Counted from the stretch's first letter, positions 1 through 13,431 are shown. The stretch: DNA of 64,000 nt from Dipylidium caninum (GCA_017562135.1 QEYB01001355.1:496001-560000); one strand, 5' to 3'. Notes: generated from the letters alone by a model not told the origin. A program made the numbers and translations.

Positions 1-3000
1 CCATAACAGTTGCCATTTCGCAGTTATTCCGCATTATCGCACTCGCCGCGCATTCTCCCGTTCCCGGCCCCACCCTGCCCCCTCTCGCCCCCCGCTGGCC
101 CCGTCAACAGGGGCGTGACTCGTGTGTCAGTCAGCAGACGCGGGAGAGCGCCGCTTCGCCCACTGCGTGTAGCCATGACCATCGCAATTGTTATTCACAC
201 TCCGCGCCCCCGCCCCGGCCACCCCCCTTCCGCGGCGGAGGAGGAGGTCTCATCATCCGCGCATTTTATGCTCGGCGAAACTCGCGCGCGGCGAGGCGGG
301 CCCGGAGGAGGTGCCGCTCCCGGCCCCGCCTCGCCGCCTCGACCAACGCGAGGTGGCATCGGGTTGGCAGCGCCGTAATCGCCCGCAGGTAAGGGGCCTG
401 GCCCTCCTCCGCCCCGTCCACGCGCCCTCGTCGGGGTATCGCCCTCATGACGAGTGGAAGAAGCCAGTGGTGCACTTTCTCCCTCAACCCTCATCGCCTC
501 GACGCGCAGTGATTTTTCCCACCCCCGCTGCCTGGCTCGGCTGCATCAGGAAAGTGGAAAGTCCTCAATCACAGCCTCGAAAAGTAAAGGACAGCGTTAG
601 GGCCGAGAAAAGGTGACTTTCTGTCACGGCAACTGGGTCCAAAGGAAGAGGGTGGGATGCCTCGGTGGTGGGCGACCTCCTGCCACCCGGGAGGCCTGCG
701 CGGTGGAATGCGGATTTCGTGGGCGTTCGTCCCTTCCTGGCCTGCGGCAACTGTCCGCCTTCCAGCATCCGGGCAACGCTACGTAGACGAGTGGGCCACA
801 TGGTCATCAAGTCATGGTTGCCGTTAAGAATCCGGTCTCCCGAAGTTTTCTTCGGCATTGCCAGGGCTACTTCGCGATGGATTCTCGGCTCCCGGCCTCA
901 AAGACACCTGGAGAAGGCTTCAGTGCCGACCACAAGGGCGGCCACAGGGGTTGGAGGCATTCGTGGGAGGAGGAAGAGGAGTGCTGCCTTGGTGGCCGGT
1001 GAAAGACAAGTGGAAGGCGGCGATTTCTTCCGCCTGACAGCGTTTGCAGTGGAAGCGAAGGAGCAGTTAGACGGCCTTTGCTGGGCGGAGCCGAGTCGTC
1101 GACCTCCCAAATCGTCTGCCGAATAGCCGACGGGCAAGTGGCCAACGAGAGACAACAGCCCCTCCCCCGACACCGCGATGAGGCCAGGTTGCCCAGTTTC
1201 TTGCCTGCGTTTGGGTCCCCCTGCCCTCCCCTGCACTCCCCTCTGCCCTCCCCTTCCCCTCCCATGTGATCTCGAAGCTGTCTGCCCCTCGCCTCCCCCC
1301 TCCCTGCCTGTGTGTGAGTCTTTGCCTCCTGAAGCCACACTCTCCGCCCGCATCGCCACCCGAGGGTCCCGTGCGTACTATCCCGCCTCGACGGCGGCGA
1401 GGCCGAAAGGCCGAGCAGAAGGCGTCGTTGGTCGTACAGTCGGTGATGTCCGCGATGGTCCGCACCAGAGTGGCCGCCGTTCCCGCAGTGCGATACCAAG
1501 CGGCTACGCGCTCGACGCTGGGCAGAGCAGCAGCGACAGCGTCCTTCAGCAACAGTGAGATGCGTGCCTGCGCTCCCGTGGATTAGACGAGCGAGAAGCT
1601 GACGTGTATGTCTCTCGTCGTGCGTCACATATGTGTGACGCGTGCCCTTTACCACTAATCAGAGTAAAATCGCGCATTTTGGGAGGCAGATTTGTGAAGC
1701 GGCACAGTGGAAGGCAGTAATCACGCCATCCCGCCCCCCGGGCAGCCTCAACTGGGGGGGGGGGCGGGGCGATGGTGAGGAAGTCACTTGGGGGCTCGTC
1801 TCCATGGCCTCTGGTCGTTCAGCCTGCCGCATGGTGGTGCCAGGAAAGGCGAGGAGGAAGGCAATTCATCCTTCCCTGCTGTCTAGAGGGATCAAAACTC
1901 ATCGGGTGGGCACGTACACTTCCACTTGGAGTTATAACTTTATGACAATTGCGACCTGTGAATGCAACCGTACAAGCTTCCAACCGAATCCTCCAAAGCC
2001 TCAGCTGAATGGTTGACAGGCAGACGATTTTCCCAACCGCCGAGAAGCAAGGGGCCTCGAATGCATTCCCCCGTGCCCGTCGGACGTCGAGGGGCACGGG
2101 TGGGAGTCGAAAGTCCGCAGGAGGTCGCGACCCGCAAGGATTTCCATGGGACACCGCCGGGATCGCGGACCAGCCTGCACGTGGTCGGGAGCACGACGGC
2201 GCCCGTCACGAGCGCTTTGTCTGGAAGCCAGACGCGGAAGATCGAATAAATTGTTGCTTTGAACGGTGCAATTCTGCACCGGGGGCGTTTGACTCTGGAC
2301 TTCATTCTCCATTGCAGACCTCGGGAGAAGGCGACGACCAAGAAAGTGGCGAGGTTTCGTCAGGCGTCAATGCAGCGTGTGAAGGCGCTGGTGAGGACGG
2401 AGACGACGGTGGAGTGGTTGGCGGGCAGCCGAACGACAAGGGACCGGAGGAAGGTCCCACCGACACCCGGCCTCGCCCGCCTCGCCGAAAGACCCGCGGA
2501 CGCAGATGTGACAGCCCTTGCGTCTCTCCAATTAAGCTCTCGGACCTCACCCTCCCTGCAGGCGTCTGAATGTCGTTCCAGTGGCCCCAATTTTTCGTTA
2601 ACTCTCCAAAAGCCCGAAAAAAAACGGGGAATTTGTTGAATATAACACAATTTTTCGCAGTTTTATGGGAACCACCTCACCTCTCCAGTGAGAAAAAGTC
2701 CGACTGAACCTCCGAACCGAGTGGGGGACCAGCTCCGCCTCGAGGAATGTTGTGGAAGCCCCCCCCCGCAGTATGACCGCCTTCTAAGCGGTGACGGCGG
2801 AGGCTCGAAGGCCACCGCCCGATGACCATGATGCCAGTTCGACTCGTGCGGGATGCGCGCAGAATTTGGCCGGCAGTCGGAGTTCACGGGTGCGAAGACG
2901 CACAATATGTGGAAAGGCGCGGGGCACAACCACCACTAAGAACGTCCACCGCGTTTGCTTCGTCCTGCCCGTCCGCGAGTTCCTGTTTATTAACATGTTA

Positions 3001-5335
3001 AAAGTGACGCCGATGCAAGCTCGTCCACCTTCACTGGAGATGCGGTTTCGGCAAGAAACGGCGTCCGCGCCTCCTCCTCCACCTCCTCTGCTGTCATCGT
3101 ATAAAGGCGAATGGTGAACGGGTCTGACTGGATCATCATAGACGGCACCTGCTGTATTTGCCCTCATATGCTACTGAAATTTGCATCAGCGACCTCGTCG
3201 CCGAAGGAGGTGTCGACTTCCTGGGGGGGAGGGTATTGGCGAGCGAAAATAATTCACGTCTCCCCTGAAGTGTTACCCTTGTGAGGAATGTGAACGCGTA
3301 ATTTGAACTGTGTGCGCTCAGTGTGTGTGTGAATTCAACGCGACGAGGCCGCCTCGAGGCGAACGCTGGAAAAGTTCAAGTCATTTTCCTTGGGGGCCTG
3401 TGCGGATCGGCGTCAATTGTGGTGGGCGAGAGTTTTGACTGTGAAGGTAGATAATTGCCAAAAGACGCCACTGCGGTGCGCCACAGCACGCTGCTGCACT
3501 GCCTAAAGGCTTAACGGTGTCGGCCACATGTCTGCCCACAAGGATCACATGGAGAGGCCGAAGTGGAGGCGGTCACCAGCCTGTAAAAAGCAGGTCTCTT
3601 CTCCGCCTGGAACCCCAGTCACCGCAGGAAGTCCCTCAAGGGACCTGTTGGGGCAACCGATTGCCCTGCCTTCACTTCGAGACCTGGCGAGAGGAAGTGT
3701 CTGCGTCTGGGTGTGAGTGGGTGTGTTAAAAGCCCCCCCCATTTGGCGGCGCGAAGAAAGTGAATTGTTGCCCGCCTCGCCGAGGGGGCAGCCCGGATCT
3801 TCACCCGTGATTAATGAGACAGGGCGAATAAGGGACGAAATTAAGACGAATGGACGAGGACTCCTCAGCCGCTGCTTCCCCCCGCCGTTCATATCCGCCG
3901 TTCAAAGTACTCCAGCGCAGCATAGGAAACGGCCGAGTGACTCTCCCTGCGCCCCGGCGGTGGCCTCGCGGTGGCGGCACTGGCGTCCCACTCGGCTCCC
4001 GTCGAGCAGCTGCATTCATTCGGACAATGGGCGCCAGACGCGGTGGGATGGGCGAATGCCGTCCGGAGCCGCTCCTGCCAGGCGGGGCGCCTCCCAGCTC
4101 GGCCCGAGTGGCAGCCTGTCATCCACGAGGCTCCTCTTTGCATTCCGCCTCGAAATCGTCATTCTCCTGCCTCCGCTGCTCGACGCCCTAACGTGGCCAT
4201 CACCCTCAAGTCGCCACTCACCCTCGCAGTGGGAAAGGGCGACCGTTCATTTTCCAGTTAGTGCCGCCCTTATCCGCGTAAATCATCCTCCATGCCGAGG
4301 CATCCTTCCGCACTGGATTCGCAAGTCCACACTTAACCACAGCGACCACTTAGAGTGTTTTGCTCCAAGTGTTACCTTTTCAAGTGATCCCTCAGGGCTT
4401 ATTCACCCCCGCCGCCGAGGTGGAGACAGCAGCCCTGTCGGGTGGGCCATCGGGGGTCCTGTTGCCGCGGCGCGTCCGGCCAGAAGTGCCCTCTTCGCTG
4501 GAACTACGGCTGTTTCGTTGCCACCCTGGCCCCAGGATGCACCATGAAGGAACCACGTGGGTGAAGAGGTGCCCGAGGGCATCGGAGGGTGTCCTTTGCC
4601 GTCTCCGCACACCGGACAGTGTCTTATTACGAGAACCGCCCTTCGCCACTCCCACAGATTCCACCCTCTCCCGCGCAACTTTCGTGGGATAACAGCCTAC
4701 TAACATTGGTTTACTACAGCGCCTAAAAGTTGTCCACCGTGCCTCCTGAAAATCGCCGAATAACGGGGTTAAGGGAGGCTCGCCGTGGTCCCAGTTCACT
4801 CGGGCGGACGTGTTTTGCCGCCGGCCATGCTGTGAGCCTTTCCATTCTATGTCAGCGCACGCTGAAGCGAGTCGGGACCCCCCCCGATGGTCGTTAGCGA
4901 CACTGCCCGCGCAAATGCATGTTGGGGTGGGTTGGGGCTATGATCGCGCAAAAGAAAACACATTATGAGGGCGTTAGGCGTGTTGCCTCAACGTCGAAGG
5001 GTGACGCGGCCTCGCGCCTCCTGTCCGGCGAGGAAGACGAGCTGACGTGCCACGAGAATCCACCCGATGCCTCAAAATTGTAAGGCATCTGACGGGGCCA
5101 CCTAACTATTTCTGTTTGGCCTGCTTTAGTTGTGTGGACGTGGGGGAGGGTGGAGGGAGGAGGGGGAGAGGCGGGTTTCGCGAGGCTGCTGGGCTCCAGC
5201 CGGGCCTCCGGTCGCTTCGGCCGGGCGCCGGCCCGGTTGGGGGTCGAGGCCGAGGCCGGAGCCGAGCCTCGCGGCGGAGATGGTCCTGACCGTTTAGCGA
5301 TTTCACCGTGGCGTGCAATCATCCGCACCCACCAC

Positions 5336-5506
5336 CGCTTCACTGTGTGCGCACGCCTGCACGCACGCACGCGCGCACCGTCGGTGGGTGCGGATCGATG
5401 GCGTTGGGGCCTGCGCCACGTGCCAGCGCGCGTGCGCGCGCGCACTCGGACACGCACTTGCAGTTGCCTTGGTGCAAGTGCGTGCGTGCGTGCGCGTGTG
5501 ACACGA
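5336..5506. repeat. Alternating purine-pyrimidine tract (GC/CA/TG rich)
   Basis: The stretch is dominated by alternating GCAC, GCGC and GTGC steps, with runs such as cgcacgcacgcgcgcac and the near-complementary gtgcgtgcgtgcgcgtgtg about 100 bases later. Because the two halves are roughly inverted, a hairpin is possible, and alternating purine-pyrimidine DNA of this kind is a classic Z-DNA-prone sequence. No coding role is evident, although open frames run through it on both strands. Confidence 0.6.
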
Positions 5507-8500
5507 AAGCAGAAATTTCTCGTATTTCGCTGAAGCACTTCCGACGCAAATGGAGTGGAGCAGGCTGACCTGACGCGGGCCTTCGGTCCTCCCATCCCCA
5601 GAGCTCCCACACCTCAATTTGGCGACATTCGCGGTGATGTTGACTTACTTAAGCATAAAGTAAAAAAAAAGTTTCGCACGATCAGGTTCGGGGAAGACTC
5701 GAATGATGAGAGGTCGACGCCGACTCATCAGCCAATCACCTTGCAGCTCCGCCTCTTCCACATTTCCCGGACTGGTTGAAGACTCACCGCCCCGTGGGTG
5801 CGTGTGGGACGTCATCCTTTGTATGTCATTTCAGAAGTCTCTTCTCCCAAGGCAATAAATCAGTCAAGCTTCACATTTTCTTGTGTTCGAGTGTACTGGC
5901 GTGGAGTCGATCCGGAGAGTGTAGGGAGTGCGGTGACATCCCAAAAAGGGTCGTATGCGCCAGAAGACGGAGCTTCTTTCGGCTTAGTGCTTCAGTATCA
6001 GGGGACTTACCTTAATAGCCCAGAAGTAGCCTCGGCGCGGACACTCAGCGGATGGCGTGGCAGTGAAGTTGAGTTTGCCGCACGAAAGACTTATCAACGC
6101 ATATGCGACAAGTTTGTGGGTTGTTGACGCTCAAGGAGACCACAGAGAGTCCTACACTGTGCCACATACCGAGACACGCATCCCCTCGGCGCCGCCAGCT
6201 GACTGAAGCCTCGTGGGCGCCAGCAGCTCTTCCTCTGTGCCTCCTGAAGATGATTCCGAGACGTGCGCTGGCCAGACTGGAAGGTGGACGTTTCATGTTT
6301 CCGTTCGGACCCGCTTAATTGTTTCGCTCTGTCACGATAGCTCGGGCGCGCCACCGTCGGGCACCCAATGTTGATTCAGAAGCTGACTAGATTGTCCCAA
6401 ACCGGCTATTACTAATGAGGCCGGCAACTGCTTGCGTCAAGGTGCTCTCCAAGAGAGTCGAAGAGACTGTCTACTGGCTGGGGGGGGGGGAACAGCTCTC
6501 GACTTTTAAAGCGGCAGAGGATCACTCGTCCGACGCCGAAGCTAGCGAACCACTGAGCATCAACGTGATAATGTGGCTCCACGCCAACCAGTCTATTTTC
6601 CGGGGAAAAGGTCACTTTGGTTTTGGGGGACTTTCACGAGTTCGACTCCCGCGCACGGGTCGTCGACTCGCAGGGGAGCCAATCTGCAGCCACGAGCCGC
6701 ATCTCCGTGCCGCGGCACCGCTTCCGCGAGTAGCTGCGAGGCCGCACGAAGTTGCAGGCTCAAAGTCGAAACAGCCGCGAACCGGGCCCCTAACCGAAGC
6801 TGGTTGTGCTTACTCCTCCATCCTCTCCCAGCTCCTGCTGACAAAGCAAAGAGCTACCTCTCTTTTGGCGGATTTCATAGAGGAAAGGGAAATTAGCCGA
6901 AGTGATACGAGCGAATTGAGGCAGAAGCACAACCCGTTGACTGGAAGCAGAGGGAGAACAGCCTCGCGGTCTTTTGTGAAACACTCATCTCATCCGGGCG
7001 GGTGTGTTTGTGTTTTTCTGCGCGGTTGCGCCTATGTGACCACCTTTTAGGCTGTGTCCGTTTTAAGCACTTTTCCGTTGGCCCCTTAAATGCGTGCTGT
7101 TTCGGAGGGCGCGACGTGGGAATGCGACTCCCTGTCGCCCACGCTCCGTGAAGGCGGCTCGGCTAATGGACGAGGCAACCTAAGGTCGCGTCCCGCAGCC
7201 CAAAATAATTTGGCACTGGCATTAACACTGGGGCAGGCGCCACGTGACCTGCCCCAAGGGAGAATGCTGAAAGAGAGCATAATCGGTGGAATTCCTGCGG
7301 CTTTTACCAAGTGGGAAGGCAGTAATGGCAGGCGAACAACCTGGCCAGTGTGTTCAGCTCTTCTGCCTGTTTATTTTGTGACAATCGGTGGAAGAGTGTC
7401 TGAGGCGGGGAGATACGATGGGCCCCTGTGCCCGTTCTCCAAAGCGCCTCGTCCCTCCCGCATAAAAACGCCTTCCTTGCTCACCTTTGGCTGCCAAGGA
7501 CTTAAAGCCAACTGAATATCACCGCGTTGTCGCAGCGGTCAGAACAACCATATCTTAACACCTTCAGCAGCAACTTTTGGCAGCGACCCGGATTACGAGA
7601 GCGCCTGCTGCCCCCCTCCTCTTACAACTTCCAGTAGATGTAGACGAGGCGTCGGAGCGAGCGGAGGTTCGCAGGGTGGACCTGCGGGACGGAGCCTCAG
7701 GCGCCCTAATTTGGAACAGCTATTCGCTTGCTCTTCCAGGCTCACCCACTGACACTGAGGCAGAACGTTCAAAGTGCAAATTAGACCGGTTCGGCTTGGG
7801 AATCAGTGCATTAAAAGCCGAAGGGAGGATCGCAGACAGCCCCGTCAGACCGAATAGTCTCGCGTCAGGTACCAGTTCAGGCGGTGTGAATAGAAGGCAG
7901 TAAAACCGGGCGGGGATTGCCAACTGTGCTCTCGAGCGACTAAATCGTCTTCTCTGAATGAGGCAGACTTCTGCGGGCCCGGTCAACTGGGCAGCAGAGT
8001 GCCGTAACAGAGGTTAGCTAAAACCACACTGGGGAGGCAGTGAAACACACGAGTGCATTTATTTACAAAGAAAAATAGGGTGGCACACAGAGGGCGAAGC
8101 TTCAGTCGGCACGCGGAGGCGGCGCACCTCCGCCTCCGCCTCCACCCGCCGACCGAGTGGGCACCGTCGGGTTGGTTAGCGTCAGGAGGTGAGGGTTGTT
8201 GCTGAAACGCAAGTAAAATAATGAAATGACAAGAAAAATCCCCACCAATTTGCCCGCAATGTCTCCAGGTTAAGTGCTGTGCGAAGTGAACGTCTCAGGG
8301 GAGAAGGGAGACTTCACGCACACAATTCATGAAGAGCGGCGAGGCCGGGCAGGGAGGCAGGCAGGCGAGCGGTGCGTGCCAGCAGGGCATCCCCCCGGGT
8401 TGGGGAGGGGCAAACTCGCGTCCGCTGCCAGGCCTCGAAGGCCGCAATCGAGGACTTTAAAAGAACATTTTGAGCGGAAAGCGATGTCGCGATAATTAAG

Positions 8501-10007
8501 AGTGCACCTTATCAGCGGCGATTGCCCTGCCACGTGTCTGACACCTACTTGCCTTGAACAGCAAAATCTTGACATTATGGACTTTTAGGGGTGTCAACTT
8601 GTCACATACGGTGAGGGGAGAATTTTGACCGTGACACGAGGTGAATCAAGAAGGGTGGCGCTTGAAAGCCTGGACACTCCTCGAGTGCCACCGGAAGCCT
8701 ATCAACCTCTGCCATTCATCGCGATATGGCAATAAAAGGCTATTCAACGTCGATGACAGTGTAGCGGTACAAGGCGAATTTAGCATAACTACCGACACCG
8801 CCCGACAAGACTAAGATCAACGGCTGTGATCAGAGAGCACACCGGGGAGGGAGGGGGGGAGAAGCCAAGAGCTGAAAGCTTCTCAGTCGCCTCGCACCAA
8901 CCACGCTGGACGACTTCCATTTCCGCGACTACGCAACGAGCGGCCGTCCAGGGAGTGACACCAAAGTTGCATTTTCCATGGCGGTTCTCTCGAAGCCAGA
9001 ACACGTTGCTGATCTCAGCACTTTCGCCGTCCTTGAAGGAGTGCAACTCATCCGCGGGCTTAAGACCTCTGCGAGGCAGTTCGGGGGATGCCTGCTGAGG
9101 GTTTAATTGCGTCTTCGGACGCTCCCACATGCCGGTGTGTCCGGCAGCGGGGGCCTCGGGCCGTCCTCGGGTTCCTCTTGGAGAGGTGGCTGCAGCGTCT
9201 GGGCGGACAGATGCTGGCAGCCCGTTCAAGGTGAAAGAGATCGCTCACTCCTCCTCCCTCGTAACGCTCAGTTTTGTTAAATACCGAAAGAAGATCGCCT
9301 CCCGCCGCGATTTCCAATTAGGCTAAAATAATGCCGAAAGAGAGTCGGATAGGGGGGGGGGGGGCCACAAATAATGGTGCGGAAGATGGACTCGCAGAGA
9401 ACCGAAATCGCAAGAGGCAGAGGTTTCCACCACCACGTCGTCAGCTTGGGGTGGCCTTCAGGACCAAACCGAGCCGAGTTGTAGCATTCGTCACGGAAAA
9501 TTCGGTTTCCAGAAGACAAAACTGTCATTGTTTTAACGCGACTTGAATTATCAAATATTTTGCAAATCCGTTGGACTTCTCTTAGCTACAGCGATTTGCA
9601 AATAATCGCTAGCGATATGGAAATTGTTTCGACTAGGATGGCCGACAGGCGCGGAGGAGACAGCGTCGCTGGGAGCCTACCTCCCCGACCGAATGCGCAC
9701 GAAAGAGACGGAAGAGGAGAAAACGGTTGGGGTAGAGTAGGGAGAAAGACATACAGCGATTGGTTGGCAGCCCAGGACTGGAGCGGGACCATTGGCGTTG
9801 GGAGGATGCCGCAACTCACGGGGGTGGGGCCCACGAAGGGGAGGGTGGAGAGAACCCGCTGCGCACCCACCATTCCGCCGCCTCGACTGCCTACACGGAG
9901 AAAAAGGAAAGAACACTAGACGGAGACTGGGGGAGGGAAGGGGAGGGGGATGCTCTACCGACGATTGCGCAATCAGCGGGAAAAAGCAACTTCCCCGTCA
10001 CCTTCAG

Positions 10008-10008
<1 letters not shown>

Positions 10009-10037
<29 letters not shown>
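10009..10037. repeat. (CA)n microsatellite
   Basis: An uninterrupted CA dinucleotide run of about 14 units lies in non-coding DNA. Confidence 0.95.
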
Positions 10038-10039
<2 letters not shown>

Positions 10040-12439
10040 CTGCTGTAAAGCGGGTTTGCTGGCCCGGAAAAGGGGGACAAAAATCCATGCTCCGTGTGTA
10101 AGAATTTGGCTTGGACTGTAGGAAGAGGTGGACGAAGCGGACCGTTAAAATTTCGCCCGGTGGGCCCGATTCATCCACACAATCGCACAGAAGCGCTATT
10201 GCGCTCAGCCTCGAAGATTTCCGGCAAAATACATCAACGCACAGGGGGCAAATCACTCGAAACAAGACGAAATAGCGGACTTCACGCTCTCAGACACGGG
10301 CAAATTAAAGGCATCGGGGCTACAGAATGCAGCAAATATCAAGTTCACCCTGGCAAATCGTTTGTCGAGAGGATCAAAAAGTCGACTGTGGGGAAACCGA
10401 GGTTCCAATGTGTCAAAATGTCACAATTCATCATTTTCGCGTCTACTGACGACGGGTGACAGTCTATACTTGACAACATTTGACATTCAGCTGAGGGGAA
10501 AAACGTGGTCCACTTTCTTCTTCGAGGGGACTACAAAACAGCCTGTTTTCGGCTGACCACAGTGGGCAGACTAACACCGTCAACAGGGACGAGGGTGACC
10601 GCCGTTGTCAACTGTTGCAGGGCTACGCCGGCAAATCTCCCTCGTGACCGGTTTGGGTGTTGCCTTATGAACCGAATGCCCACTCGGGCAGAGTGATTCA
10701 CCACTTACTTCGTGAACCGACAAAAAGAAGGGAAGGAGGGCCGGAGGGAGGAGGAGAGGGAGGGGGCCACTAAAAGGATAACACAAATTTCTAGGCGTCC
10801 GAAGGCATCTTGGACTAGGGACAGTCTCCAAATCGCTGCACGTGTGATTGGCAACTGCAGGTAAGATGAGGAGAGCAAAGGCGATGTGACCGTGGCATGA
10901 TGTTGTGTCACTGGTGAGCACCTTCTCTAGGGAAAATTTAAATTTGGAAGGAACGACATGCGAATTACTTCCGTATTTTGCCTTCTTGCTAGCCGGGAGT
11001 AGAAGAATGGAACATTTCTTCACTGACAGTGAAAGAGGAGGAAGTCTACACCTGAAGAGGGCGTTAGAAATGGTCACCACCAGCTGTCGCGTCAAGCTAC
11101 CACAAAGCCAGAATTTATAGCAAGCAAGCAAGGAAGTGAATGGAAGCCGAGGGACCCTCCGTCTCTCACAGACAACCCTAGGGAACTATTTTTCGGGGTG
11201 ATGCGATTGTATGATGCAAAGCGGTGTGCCTCTCTCTCCTCCTCCTCGGCGTTCGGCTGACCGTCTTGACGGACCAAACAGGCCTTAGATGCACAGGTAA
11301 GCACTAAGTGACCAGCACCAATGCCTCCGCAAGCTGACCTCCCCGCCCCACGGCCACCAACGGACGTGGGGTTTACTGGCACTACGCAGACGCGTCTGTT
11401 GGGCGACCAGACCGAGGGGGAGACAGTCGGTGCTGAGTCAACCGGCGCCTACCGCCTAATAAAAAAGTTGGAAGTGGTAGAAGCGCAAAACTTGCTTCTG
11501 CCTACGAACACAAGTGACATTTCTGCCCTCCCGAATTTGGATCACACCAAGGCGAGAGCCCACAACACCTTCTTCTTTTATAGCTACTTTTTCTCTCGAA
11601 AATGATGCAAATTGTGTTGATGACAAGTGACAGCAGACTACACGGCGCCCCCCGGCAAGGGAAGGTTGGAATGAGAGGGGGAGGGGAAGAGAGAGATTGA
11701 GGATGGAGGAGGAAAAGGAGAGAATTCGTCTTTCAGAATCACCTCCCACCCTCGTCGATATTCCCAGTGTCGTGACTTTAGTGCGTCCTCCTGTTTCCGC
11801 TGGAGGTGGAAAGTGCGCGAAAAAGTCCCTTCATTGCAGCGTGAAATAAACGCGGAAAATAACACACTTAAGGAGTGAAAGAAGTGTTTATACCAGGGAA
11901 TAAATGAAACACATCAAACATGAAAGTGCTCGACCCAATGAAGGCGTCTGCATCCCTACTCGGGTTTTACCCGCTCATACCAAGAGACTGGCCGAAAAGG
12001 CGAGACGACAAAGTTAAATGAGCATGTTTGCGTCAATTTCGTCAATTACTAAGGTCAAACACTCGAATTGTGGCCGACTGTGCGACCGGCTCTCGCGAAA
12101 CCCGCCCGACCTGTCGCCTCATCCTACAGATTTCTGAGCCTTGACTCGTGGTTTCAGTAAAACACCTCTTTTGCACGCTATAAACGACAACTGGGACGTA
12201 ATTAAAGGGTTTAAAAAGACATAAAATCTTTTGGTTGGAGGTTGGTGCCTGCCCTGAGGCCATATGAAGACTGAAATTTCAATTTGACGTAAAAAATTGG
12301 CAACCCGCTTCCACACACAAACACACGCAGATGCGTAAGATTGTAGCCAGTGAAAACTTCATTAGACTAATTTCCAATCCACTATTAAAGACTCAAGCTC
12401 ATTCGATTACATTTGTGGGACAGAAGTGTGTCCACTCAC

Positions 12440-12500
12440 CCCTGAAGGTGCTGGCGTCACGAACCACACGCAGTCCTCCGCTCTCACGTCCGTAAGACAA
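12440..12500 (-). other. Possible alternative 3' exon of VIRMA
   Basis: On the minus strand a good acceptor (ttttctatttcag) and a strong donor (GG|GTGAGTGG) bound a 61-nt open segment whose translation contains the Arg/Gly-rich string YGRESGGLRVVRDAST. If the last VIRMA exon were spliced at CACGAG|GTTGTA shortly before its stop codon, this exon would join in phase 0. Vertebrate VIRMA ends in an Arg/Gly-rich tail that the main model lacks. The upstream donor is weak and no terminal exon is proven, so this is only a candidate alternative C-terminus. Confidence 0.3.
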
Positions 12501-12659
12501 CTGAAATAGAAAACAAAAATGACGCCAATTATCAACAATAATCAAGGCAAAATGACGAGGGATTTGATGAAACGGCAACCGATATAAATAAAGGCAGAAA
12601 AGAACTAAGGCACATAAAAATTGTAATGACAAGTTAAAAGAACAAAATGAAAACGCAGT

Positions 12660-12665
12660 TTTATT
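12660..12665 (-). terminator. Candidate polyadenylation signal for VIRMA
   Basis: TTTATT on the plus strand reads AATAAA on the minus strand, about 480 nt downstream of the VIRMA stop codon. It is the first canonical hexamer I noticed after the stop. Use of the site is inferred. Confidence 0.4.
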
Positions 12666-12857
12666 GTCCCAATCAGTTGTTGCGGAGTCCAACCGGCACG
12701 AAACTAGCGTGCAACGCGATTTGAATGGATATGTGGACTAAAGTAAAGGGCATGAAATTTGGCAAGTAGCCCCGTAACAACGCACGATGTCTATATTATC
12801 CTTCTAGAAGTAAAAATGGAAGAGAATAAATAATTGGAACAGCGCTGGCTACAGAAG

Positions 12858-12888
12858 GTGTGTGTGTGTGTGTGTGGGGGGGGGGGGT
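12858..12888. repeat. (GT)n followed by a poly-G run
   Basis: About ten GT units pass directly into a run of about eleven G. The tract lies in the 3' flank of VIRMA, read as (AC)n and poly-C in the sense of the gene. Confidence 0.95.
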
Positions 12889-13144
12889 TGAATGCCTCGC
12901 AGTGACACAAAGGTTTTCCTTTGGATTTCCCCTAAGTCCTTTTGTGTGTTCTGTAGGGCACGACGAATTTGAATCGCTCGTAGATGGTTGAGAGTCATGG
13001 CAGCATGCAACACTGACTCGCCCCATGGGAGAGAATTAAAGTAGGGGACTTCATAGAGGACCTGCGTCCCCGACGCAGATGATAAAGTGACCATTTTAAA
13101 CAACGAAGACATCTTTGGTGCTCCTTATAAAATAAGAGTAGTAA

Positions 13145-13431
13145 TTAAAGTACAACCTCGTGACTGGTCCCGGAGGCAGTAGTGCTCTCGTCTTTCTCCA
13201 GTTTATTGAAGTCGTCCACGTGAAGACTAGGCGGCCGACTGGTATTCTGTGGTCGAGATCGAAAGACGTCCGTGCGTCCACCGACACCCATTCCTGCGGC
13301 CACACCGACACCCAGGAGATTCGAGCCTCCACCCACAACGCCACCACCAACACCGCCGACGCCGTTGCCACCCGCACTCGCGGACGGGGCAGACTGTCGA
13401 ATGGTGAAGCCTCGACCGCGCATTGGAGCGA
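13145..13431 (-). CDS. VIRMA: VIRMA terminal exon with HVDDF motif
   Basis: After a 5' RGRGF patch comes a Gly/Val-rich low-complexity run of about 40 residues, then DVFRSRPQNTSRPPSLHVDD, nearly identical to vertebrate HDIFRQRKQNTSRPPSMHVDDF. The frame stops 20 codons later at 13145. The long Arg/Gly-rich tail that follows this motif in vertebrates is absent here, unless alternative 3' exons are used. Confidence 0.93.

Larger units (their letters stand above)
1..12400. other. GC-rich region without a recognisable gene
   Basis: I read both strands and found no conserved protein family, no chain of phase-compatible exons and no RNA gene. The many open frames here are explained by high GC content, which makes stop codons rare; they overlap on both strands and are rich in Arg, Pro, Gly and Ser. 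Isolated splice-like sites occur, for example a donor-like AG|GTAAGG near 387, but they do not link into a reading frame. The stretch holds homopolymer G runs near 1757, 6480 and 9352 and the simple repeats listed separately. It could contain non-coding exons or regulatory DNA of a gene outside the window; transcript data would be needed to tell. Confidence 0.5.

Noticed and set aside
3717..4547. 276-codon plus-strand open frame
   Set aside because: Its composition is Pro/Arg/Ser-rich and unstructured, overlapping frames are open on both strands, and no domain is visible.
4963..5610. 215-codon minus-strand frame across the alternating GC tract
   Set aside because: The Arg/Ala/His-rich translation comes from the simple repeat.
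10580..11131. 183-codon minus-strand open frame
   Set aside because: It is low-complexity Leu/Pro/Ser content with no conserved block, opposite other open frames. It is best explained as chance in GC-rich DNA.
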